Source: Akebia trifoliata (taxonomy: Eukaryota > Streptophyta > Magnoliopsida > Ranunculales > Lardizabalaceae). From it: a stretch of 64,000 nucleotides of DNA. Where the stretch lies: contig CM030714.1 of NCBI GenBank assembly GCA_017979445.1, positions 14,131,892-14,195,891 on the forward strand. Reading direction: 5' to 3'. The position numbers and the translations under genes are program-made. Below are positions 9,716-18,884 of this stretch, piece by piece. The stretch's first letter is position 1, and each line of letters starts with the position of its first letter. The notes beneath the pieces were generated by a model. The model was given only the letters and a program-made list of their open reading frames with translations. It ran no database searches and was not told the DNA's origin.

Positions 9716-11240
9716 TGTAGACACTTCATTTTTGCACTCGCCTGATTAATCAACTCGTCAACCCGATCGCAACGATTCCCAATGATGGATGTTTATTCCA
9801 TTGCTTTATTTTGTTACCAGAAATGTTTCAGAAATCCGGATGAGGTATCTCGAGCTGACAAAACCTTAGAAATCACGCTACGCTAGGAAAATACGACTCT
9901 AGAAACATAGAAATCATCATCTTGCAGACCCAAAAAAAAGCTTCACGATCAAAATCACTAAAAATTGACCAAATTACCAAAATACCCCTAACATCAAAAT
10001 AACCCTAGAGCCTACGTTACGATTAGGAAAACCCTTTCGAACACATAAAACAACAAATCGAAACCAAATAAATCATTTCACCAATTTTAACAAAATTCGA
10101 CAAAATTATAAAAATGCCCCTCATAAATTTCATGACCATTTCACACAACAAATTTCATAAACGACACAAACAAATATTTCCATTGAATTCCTTACGAAAA
10201 ATCGATTCTAAAACATCTTAGAACATTAAAAACCGACTTAAAACGTGAAAAGTCCTCTCTAGGGGTAAAATGATAATTTTATAATTTCATAATTAAAAAT
10301 TTTGAAATTAAGAAATAAAACATTAAATAATTAAAGTGAAACATTAATGAAATTAATTTAAAATTTTGAACTAAAAAAATCGATCAATCGGGCTCTCATG
10401 AAAAATTATTGAGGGTTCGTGAGATATTTCTTTAAGGATCCCTCCATTTGGGGGTCCAAAGAATTAAAGATATAATAGAGGGGGGTTCTCCAAAAATTTA
10501 AAGTCAATCAAGCAAGACTAAAGTCAAGGTATTAAGTCAATCAAGTGAGACTGAAGTCAAAATTAAAGTCAATTAAGCAAGACTGAAGTCAAGATATTAA
10601 AAGTCAATCAATTAAGACTAAAGTCAAAATATTAAAAGTCAATCAAATAAGACTAAAGTCAAAACCCTAATAGAGTTCTAATTAAATAATAACTCTATTT
10701 AATAGAGTTCTAACTAAAATACAACTCTACTTAAAACAATTCTAATTAAAACACAACTCTAACTAAAACAATTCTAACTAAAACACAACTCTAATTAAAA
10801 GAACTTTAATTAAACACTAACTCTATCTAAATCAACCCCTAAAAAATCTATAAATAGAGGTCCTCACACCCTATTTTCGTATAAAAACAAAAATCCTAAA
10901 AGAAGTAGGTCAAAAAGCCCCCTAGCCTCCTATAAACCTTAGTTTTGGAGCCCTAACTCCTTACCTAACATCCATTCTTCAATTTTAGCCTAAAACACAT
11001 AAAAGCCCTTCAAAAACACCCAAAAATCCCTAACAAACTCGAAGAATCCAGATAAACAAAGAGATACCTTGCCTCGGAGATCAGAAATCAAATCCGGAAA
11101 CAGAACGAAGTAAGGAGTACGGTACAAGAAGCAGTTTTTGTCGGATCTGAGGGAACAAGGTCTTTGCTATCGGAAAGGTATAATTTCTTACTTTTTTTTA
11201 TTATCTAGATTTTTTTTAGCAATCTTGATAAATATTAGAA
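9716..11240 (+). repeat. Tat-family LTR, plus orientation, 3' end truncated
   Basis: It starts TGTAGACACTTCATTTTTGC and is the inverted counterpart of 15955-17427: the shared order is GCACTCGCCTGATTAATCAA, GGATGAGGTATCTCGAGCTG, tandem AGTCAATCAAGCAAGACT units, a TATA box (10849-10856), GTTTTGGAGCCCTAACTCC and CTTTGCTATCGGAAAGGTA. Similarity is lost at about 11240, roughly 260 bases short of the LTR end seen in the other copy. The junction with the following leader is therefore rearranged. Confidence 0.82.
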
Positions 11241-11990
11241 TAGAAGATCTTCCTCTTCAAAGTGGTTGATGATTCTACATCTTCCATTAGCGAACACTTA
11301 AACAAGTAAACATACTTTTGAAGATCCTACAATGTTTAAGATGACTTCTGATTTCTTCGACTTCAACATTGTGTTCGTCGGATGGGAGCTCTTGGCTGAA
11401 AAATGAATATTGTGACTTGAATGGTTCTACATTTTCTAGTTTCTGCACAAGCTTCCTTCTGAATTTTTCTTCTTGATGGGACATTTCCTCCCATTTGATG
11501 ATGCCCTGATTTTTGCCTAGATCGCCTCTTCAGGTTTTCAATCTAGCGGGCTTTGTTTTTCTTTTTCTGATGATGCCTTGATTTTTGCCTAGGTCGCCTT
11601 TTCAGGTTTTCAACCTAGTAGACTTTCTTTTTTATGGTTATGCCCTAAATTTTGCCTAAGTCGCCTTTTCAGGTTTTCGACTTAGCGGGCTTCTCTTTTT
11701 TTCTTGATGATCCTTGTATAACCAACTCGACAACTTCTGAGTTCCCTGCACCTTAACCGAGTCAATTAGCCTTCAGGAGGACTTAATAGGTGGGCTTAGG
11801 ATATGGTTTAGAAAGAAAAGATATAAGGCTCAACTTCCCAAAATGCCCCTAGTTTGATATTCTCTCTTTTCTATCAATTATTTTGATTTTTTTTCTAAAT
11901 GCCCCTAGTTTGGCATTCTTTTCTTTTTATCAATTCTTTTGATTCTTTTTTCTAATGCCCTTAGTTTGGAATTCTTTTCTTTTGAATATT
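11241..11990 (+). repeat. Tat leader with tandem repeats, plus orientation
   Basis: From about 11500 three units of about 70 bases repeat TTTTGCCTAGGTCGCCTTTT, CAGGTTTTCAACCTAG and GGGCTT; from 11840 three to four units repeat ATGCCCCTAGTTTGGCATTC plus TTTTCTTTTTATCAATT. Degenerate copies of both occur in reverse complement at 22150-22640, so they mark leaders of one family. A minus-strand open frame at 11287-11484 has no recognisable domain. Confidence 0.6.
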
Positions 11991-13741
11991 TCAATAGTAG
12001 ATTTTTCTTTTGGATGACACTTTCCTTAAGAGAATATTTTTTCTTTTAATGACCGGGCTTGAAGTAACTTTTCAGGTTGCCTACGTACCCCAAATATTTT
12101 TTTTTTTCCTTTTGGGATCAGGTCAAAACGTAGTTCATAATAAGATTTCCTCCCAAGGTTGGTTGGTGTGGTTTAGAAAGAAATAGGCTATTTGATTTTT
12201 TTAGAGGCTGCAAGGGGCTAAAGAAGGTTTTCTTTTTCTTGGTAAGACAGGAAAATGGTTCGACCAAAGAAGGCCTCCTTTGGTGAATGCTGCTTGACTT
12301 GGTCAAAGTTTCAGGAATTCGATATCTGAATTGCTCTGTTGAGCAAGGTCTTCTTTTGAGAATGAATATTCTTCAGTCTTCTTTTGTGAAATCGAGTATG
12401 ATTGAGTTTTCTAACTCTAAAACTTCGAGAAAATCATTTATTCTCTTATGAATGAAAATTCTCCTCTTTTGAGTGAGAAACCTGGTAGATCCACTGTAAG
12501 TCTTAGTGTCTTTGTCGATGCTTTCAACTATATCATTTTTGACCAATAATGTTTGACTTTGAAATCACTCTTGACTTGATCTATGTTTTTGTGTAATTCA
12601 TCCAAATATCCTTATGAAACCATGCAAGAAACAATGTTGAATTTCTCAAGTAAGTTTACTACTACTCTCTCATGTTCTCTTGAGGATAATGTATCACCAA
12701 TTTGCACTTCTTGAGTGTACTCTTTAATTCCAATATTTATCAAATTTGATTAGTGAGCTTTAAGTCATTTCTCATGTTAGATTGTATGTTCAAATCATTA
12801 TTACACGCATGATAATCATAAGCTTCTATATTTTATTGGAATTGAAAAAACACAGACTAATAAACTCGACTAAAATTTGAAAGTTGAAGAAAGGCTAACG
12901 TAACTGAGACAACTAACTGGATCTAAAGACTGATAAAAACTGGATTGAAACTCAAAGAAAACTCAGGGACAATTATCTACAAAGAGAGAAGGTCCTTCTG
13001 GGTGGATGGACTACTTAGACTTGACATTGGTACTTGGACTAGACGATTCTTTTGAATGACCCAAAATGACACAGATGAAGGTTTAGAACGTTTAGGGACA
13101 CCTAAGATTAACCATCGATTCTGAAGGTTTGACTCTTATCCACATGATTAAAGTTTCGATATAGAATAGCCCAAGTCCGGTGAAAAATATCAAATCTAAA
13201 TGCACCATAAGTCTATAGTGACCAAGAAAGTGAGAAAGGTTAGATGCGGGTCTACCCCTGATTGGGATTGAACCTTTGATCAGATAAATTAATTTGATCT
13301 TAAGATCGAATCTTTCTAGATAAAGTGGTCTGGATCTTTAAAAGTGAACCAATTAGTCCAACTGATTTGGTATCGATCAGTTTGATCCATTTGTCCATTG
13401 GGTCAACTGGTTTAAGTGGTTCAAATTAATCGGTACATTTCACCGATTGGGTCGGATCGATATTGTGGGTTTTGTTTGATTATTCTGGATCGGTCTGCCC
13501 ACCTACCTGTTGGTTGGATTGAATAAAGCAACCCGGGAACACCCATAGTCAATTCGGGTCGTGACCTATAGGAAGGCTTCTAGACTCTAGGTTTACTACG
13601 TGCAATGCATTTTTATCTAGCCACCCTTGCCCAAGCACACCTATATACCTCTCGATACGTGGTGACTTTGTTTGATATACCGTATAGGTGATAATCTAAA
13701 ACCTCAACTCACTTCTCTAAGCCAAAAATAGCCAGTTTGAT
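11991..13741. other. Junction of two facing Tat leaders, no genes
   Basis: No coding sequence is visible. The left part continues the plus-oriented leader (GAATATTCTTCAGTCTTCTT, TTGACTTTGAAATCACTC). Around 13270-13500 a loosely repeated GATCGGTT/GGTCAACTGG pattern resembles the decayed arrays of the first element's leader. Somewhere near 12900-13200 the sequence changes to the minus-oriented element whose LTR is at 15692-17427; I cannot place the boundary. Confidence 0.4.
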
Positions 13742-13893
13742 CTCCAGTTGAGAGGTGGCGCACAATGCTGAGCAAGGGCCCACTTAAATACCTCTCGTCT
13801 AGAATAGACGTAGTCTATCCCCCTCGTACAGTAGGGTATATCGGGGCAAGATCTTGCTTAGGCACCGGTTTTGACCAAGAAGTGCAATTGATA
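13742..13893 (-). other. Conserved gypsy leader block, copy 3, with perfect hairpin
   Basis: GATCTCCAGTTGAGAGGTGG, CGCACAATGCTGAGCAAGG, CACTTAAATACCTC, the hairpin ATAGAC-GTA-GTCTAT (13804-13818), CGGGGCAAGATCTTGCTTAG, GCACCGG and TTGACCAAGAAGTGCAATTG align piece by piece with the other copies. It is closest to the Athila copy at 59343-59480 although its own element is Tat-like. Orientation is gag sense, about 1.8 kb downstream of the LTR. Confidence 0.85.
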
Positions 13894-13914
13894 TACTTGG
13901 ATTATCTTTTATAT

Positions 13915-14235
13915 ACCTATGGGTACGAGTCAAGAGTTGTAGCTTTAATAAATGGTTTGGTATCCCACGGGGGACCGACCACGTACTAGTACTACGTTGG
14001 CAATCGGGACATGTGACTGTGTGGCTTACAATAGGTTAAAGGCTCAGGTCGCTCCAGCCTGGGTGCATCAACATACTTCTCAGAATCACCTGATCAGATG
14101 GTATTGATGCCCCCAGTTTGATATACCCTAAGGTACGTGACTGGAGTTGTGGGTTTCATGAATGACATCGCATCTTCGAAGAGACCGGGCCACGCACTAG
14201 TGCCACGTTGGCTAAATGGGACGTGTAAGTGAGTA
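13915..14235. repeat. Two-unit tandem duplication, about 212 bp period
   Basis: ATACCTATGGGTACGAGTCA...GTTGTAGCTTTAATAAATGG...ACGTACTAGTACTACGTTGG is repeated as ATACCCTAAGGTACGTGACT...GTTGTGGGTTTCATGAATGA...ACGCACTAGTGCCACGTTGG, diverged by roughly a quarter. It lies immediately upstream (minus sense) of the conserved leader block. The plus-strand frame at 13765-13989 over this stretch is not protein-like. Confidence 0.7.
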
Positions 14236-14700
14236 AAACAGTAAACGTGCAGGTGGTGTGTGCAAAACAGGGTGGCGTGTGCCCGGGACCTTTTTCAAAC
14301 AAATGGGCCCATGGATCCAATCAAACCAATCATATATTTAATCAAAACCAAAATCATTCAAATCATATGAATATTCAATTAAGATCACATTATTCCCATC
14401 ACATAAGCACATTAACATTACGATAAACATCAATCATGTATTTCAAGCAAGATCATGGTAAATAATCAATAAATATGGCATATGATAATGATCAAACAAA
14501 CATTGCAATAGGCATAATTTTTATAATTTTTAAGGTCCAATCAATGATCACTTTTGGGTGATCCAAAATAAATCGAGATTCCAATAGGTGTTACATTGAT
14601 GATAGAATGACAATGGTTGAGATGAGCTCACTCTCAAGAACATTAATTGTGCCAACATTAGATAAATTCAGATTTTCTGTGAATTAGGAAAATACAATCT

Positions 14701-15440
14701 GAACTTGCATCGATGATATCTAAGGCTCCCGATAACGAAATTGAGTGAACTCAAGTTCTAAATTAATCTACTCGATGAGATCTACATTTTATTAATAGTG
14801 TCCAGACTTAGTTCTCACCAGAATGTTCTGTAAAAACGTTTTAATGTTGCTGTCCCAACTTTCATTCAGAAATAATTCCACATTTACAGATTGAACTTGC
14901 ATCGATGATATCTAAGGCTTCCGATAACGAATTGAGTGAACTCAGATTCTAAATTAATCTACTCGACGAGATCTACATTTTATTAAAGGTTCCCAGACTT
15001 AATTCTCACTAGAATATTCTGTAAAAAAGTTTTAACGTTGCTGTCTCAACTTTCATTCAGAAATAATTCCACATTTACAGATTGAGCTTGCATCGATGAT
15101 ATCTAAGGCTTCTGATAACGAAATTAAGTGAACTTAGATTCTAAATTAATCTACTCGACGAGATCTACGTTTTATTAATAGGTTCCCAGACTTAATTCTC
15201 ACTAGAATATTCTATAAAAAAGTTTTAACGTTGCTGTCCCAACTTTCATTCAGAAATAATTCCAGATTTACAGATTGAACTTGCATCGATGATATCTAAG
15301 GCTTCCGATAACGAAATTGAGTGAACTCAGATTCTAAATTAATCTCCTCAAGGAGATCTATATTTTATTAAGAGGCCCCAGACTTAATTATCGCTAGAAT
15401 ATTCTCTAAAAATGTTTTAATATTTCTGTCCAACCTCCAT
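14701..15440. repeat. Tandem array of about four 192-bp units in a Tat leader
   Basis: Units begin at GAACTTGCATCGATGATATC near 14701, 14893, 15084 and 15277, so the period is 191-193 bases. Each holds CCGATAACGAAATTGAGTGA, CTAAATTAATCTACTCGACG, AGATCTACATTTTATTAA and CATTCAGAAATAATTCCA. The first and last units are the most diverged. A nucleosome-scale period and satellite-like homogeneity inside a retrotransposon leader are notable. Confidence 0.92.
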
Positions 15441-15672
15441 CATTCCATCATTTTCATAGGTTAATTTGAATCTTTCATTATTTAGGAGTCATCAAAAAGT
15501 GATCCTTAATTGGAAAAAAAAAAAATGCAATACCCAAAATCATCTACAATCAAGATAAAAAAAAATAAATAAAGAGAAAAAATAAATAAAATAAATCCAA
15601 CTAAATAAAAAAAATTAGGTCATCTTGGCAATGCTCCCATACTTGGGGTTTTTCAAGTTTGATCATCAATAG

Positions 15673-15690
15673 TCCCCAGTGGAGTCGCCA
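15673..15690 (-). other. Primer binding site, Tat/Ogre type
   Basis: Minus strand TGGCGACTCCACTGGGGA, one base inside the LTR end (CATCA). It begins with TGG, complementary to a tRNA CCA tail. It is the best-preserved PBS of its type in the window and defines 15692-17427 as a 5' LTR. Confidence 0.8.
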
Positions 15691-15691
15691 C

Positions 15692-17427
15692 TGATGGAAG
15701 CGCCCTCGATCCGCGGGGTGCGCGGATCCACTTTTGACCCTTGAGGTTTGGGAGTCGCCACCTAGTTATTGTGGTCTAGGAACCAAACTGACTCTAACAT
15801 GGATAAAAAAAACTAATCTACCACAAAAAATCTGAATCGGGGGATCATGTTACGGGGTTGGAAGGTGTTAGGCACCAACCCCGCCCGGCCAAAGTCGGTC
15901 TCTACTAACTTCCCAAATATATCACATTGCTAAAAACCTAGATAAAAATAAAAAAAATTACATACCTTTCCGATAGCAAGGATTTTGTTCCCTCAGTTAT
16001 GACAAAAAGAGCTCCTTGTACTGTACTCCCTTGCTTCGTTCTGTCTCCGGATTTGACTTCGATTTCCTAGATCAAGGTATCTCCTTGTTTTTGGATCTGA
16101 ACTCTTCAAGTTATTACGGATTTGGGGGTGTTTTTGAAGGGATTTTAGGTGTTTTCTAAACTAAAATTGAAGGAGGGATGTTAGGTAAGGAGTTGGGGCT
16201 CCAAAACTAGGGTTTATGGGGGGCTAGGGGAGCTTCTAAACCTACTTCTCTTAGGGTTTATGATTTGATACGAAAATAGGGTGTGAGCACCTCTATTTAT
16301 AGATGTTTTTAGGGTTGATTTGGATAGAGTTAGTGTTTAATTAGAGATCTTTTAATTAGAGTTGTGTTTTAGTTAGACTTATTTTAGGTAGAATTGTGTT
16401 TTAATTAGAATTATTTTAGTTAGAATTGTTTTTAAGTTAGAACTCTATTAGATAGAGTTATTATTTAATTAGAGTTCTATTATGACTTTTGGTCTTATTT
16501 GATTGACTTTTAATATTTTGACTTTAGTCTTAATTGATTGACTTTTAATATCTTGACTTCAGTCTTGCTTGATTGACTTTAATTTTGACTTTAGTTTTGC
16601 TTAATTGACTTTAATACCTTGACTTCAGTCTTGCTTGATTGACTTTAAATTTTTGGAGAACCCCCTCTAAAATATCTTTAATTTTTTGGACCCCCAAATG
16701 GAGGGGTCCTTAAAGAAATATCTCACGAACCCTCAACAATTTTGCCTGAGAGTCTGATTAATCGATTTTTTAGGTTCAAAATTTTAAATTAATTTCATTA
16801 ATGTTTCACTTTAATCATTTAATATTTTATTTATTAATTTCGAATTTTTTAATTATGAAAATTGTGAAATTACCGTTTTGCCCCCGAAGAGGACTTTTCA
16901 CGTTTTAAGTCGGTTTTTAATGTTCTAGGATGTTTTAGAATCGATTTTTCGTAAGGAATTCAATGGAAATATTATTTTGTGTTATTTATGAAATTTTTTG
17001 TGTGAAATGGTCGTGAACTTTATGAGGGACATTTTCGTAATTTTGTCGAATTCTGTGAAAATTGGCGAAATGATTTATTTGGTTTCGATTTGTTGTTTTA
17101 TGTGTTTGAATGAGTTTTTCTAAGCGTAACGTAGGCTCTAGGGTTGTTTTGAGGTTAGGGGTATTTTGGTAATTTGATAGTTTTTAGTGATTTTTATCGT
17201 GAAGCTTCTTTTTGGTTTGCAAGATGATGATTTCTATGTTTCTGGGGTCGTATTTACCTAGCGTAGCGTGGTTTCTAAGTTTTGTCAGTTCGAGATACCT
17301 CATCCGGATTTCTGAAACATATCTGGTAACAAAATAAAGCAATGAAATACACATCCATCATTGGGAATCATTGCAATCGGGTTGACGAGTTGATTAATCA
17401 GGCGAGTGCAAAAATGGGGTGTCTACA
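15692..17427 (-). repeat. Tat-family 5' LTR (1736 bp), minus orientation
   Basis: On the minus strand it starts TGTAGACACCCCATTTTTGC and ends CTTCCATCA before the PBS. It contains a TATA box (minus, 16294-16301), an array of AGTCAATCAAGCAAGACT units, GGAAGGTGTTAGGCACCAAC and GGGAGTCGCCACCTAG. Its last 1.47 kb pairs with 9716-11240 as an inverted repeat. Outer flank ACGTG (17428-17432). Confidence 0.85.
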
Positions 17428-18884
17428 ACGTGTCTCACTTCGCTTGATTAGTGTGCACGAGTGTTCGTATTTGTACCTAGGGGTTGTTTGTAGTTGTCTA
17501 ATTGGTTGAACGTATGCATTAAATCTAATTTTTTTTTATCTTTTTCATTTAATTTCTCTAGTGCATGGACTTTTTGAAAGGTTTAGGACATTTTTTTAAA
17601 ATAGCTATTTTGCCGCTTTAAAACATTTAAATCAATGATTTTTTTGCTTTTCAACATTTAAGTAGAGATTTCACTATTTTGAAATGTTTAGAGAAATTTT
17701 TTTTTGCTTCTTTCATACATCTAAAGCTTCTAAACAAAGAAAGAAATTTCTATTTTTGTTGTTTTTCTTTACAAGTGCTGAAACTTTGAATGTTATCTAA
17801 ATAAATAAAGAAACGATTTCTATGAAACATTTTAAACAAGTGATTTAGCTACTTTGTCATTTATGGGCAGTGATTTTGCTACATCTAGTGTCTCAAATAA
17901 AGTAGAGATTTTTCCCCTTGAAATGTTTTAAAATAGTGACTGTGTTGCTTTGAAATGTTTTAAAACAATTTCACCACTTTTATTTAAAGTGCGGTTTTTC
18001 AGTCTAAGCTTCCTTTTGGCTATTATTCCTTATGTATTTTACGACTATCTACTTAGGGGAGATTTTACAGCTTTTGAAAGTAACGAATTTGCCACTAATA
18101 GATCTTCATGAAATATGCATATGTAAAATGCATACATAATAGTAGCAAAATGGGCATTTGAAATGAAAGTTGCAGCTAAATTCTTGCTTTTTGAAAGAAT
18201 AAAACCATGAATTATCCACTTTAAAACTATTTTAAATGGGCGATTTCACTACTTTGTAGGAGTAATCAATTCAAGATATGCTTGAACTTTCTTGATTCTC
18301 TCCAATCATGGGATGCATGCTTAAAAGTAGTGATTTTGCTACTTTACCCCAACAAAGTAGCAAAATCACCGACTTGAAATATTACGAAGTCGTGAATTTG
18401 CAGTCTAAGAAGAACAAAGGAGTATTGAAATGTAATCAATTGAGGAAATACTCGACCTTTCTCGATTCTCTCTAATTTCAAGAAGGTTTTCAAGAAATAA
18501 CTGTACAATAAAATCTAAATAAATACTCTAAAGGCTCAACTTGAAGAGCTAAACACCATATTCTTTTAGATTGATGTTAGAGAGAACTAGGCTATAAATC
18601 TTAGATGTTAATGGTAGAATGAGGTGCAAATTTGTTCGAATTTTCTCATCCTTTATCATGAATCTTGGCCATACCCACAACTTAGATGTTGCATGGTGAA
18701 GATTTAAAAGGAAGTCCCCTTAAATTTCGAGGTGGTTGATCTTATCGCACCTAAGTTTTATTCTTCATCTTCAAATGAAAGGGTCCAAGAATGATTGAAG
18801 GAGAAAATGAAAAGTAGGTTTTGTGATAATCTAAGGACTCCCAAGTACCATTTAAGGAAATAAGAAAGCCTCATAGACTAAAGA
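17428..18884. repeat. AT-rich region with dispersed TTTTGCTACTTT motif
   Basis: No gene. From 17580 to 18380 a loose motif of the form AGTGATTTTGCTACTTTGAA / ATGTTTTAAA recurs about ten times with varying spacing (ttttgccgctt, ttcactattttgaaatg, gtgattttgctac, ttcaccacttt). It resembles a decayed tandem array of an element leader. From 18600 to 18880 nothing specific is visible. Confidence 0.5.
18330..18369. other. Perfect 16-bp hairpin within the AT-rich repeat region
   Basis: GTGATTTTGCTACTTT (18330-18345) and AAAGTAGCAAAATCAC (18354-18369) are exact reverse complements separated by ACCCCAAC. The stem sequence is the recurring motif of this region, so the hairpin arose where two copies sit in opposite orientation. 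Confidence 0.85.

Larger units (their letters stand above)
13742..17427 (-). mobile_element. Tat element remnant: LTR, PBS and leader
   Basis: In minus sense the order is LTR (17427-15692), PBS (15690-15673), an AT-rich leader, a four-unit 192-bp tandem array, a 212-bp tandem duplication and the conserved leader block. No gag follows; the coding region has been lost or replaced by the facing plus-strand element. The layout parallels the element at 1-9464, but the leader repeats are of a different sequence. Confidence 0.75.

Noticed and set aside
9716..17427. One element with the two LTRs at 9716 and 15692 as its ends
   Set aside because: LTRs of one element are direct repeats. These are inverted, and each has its own leader inside.
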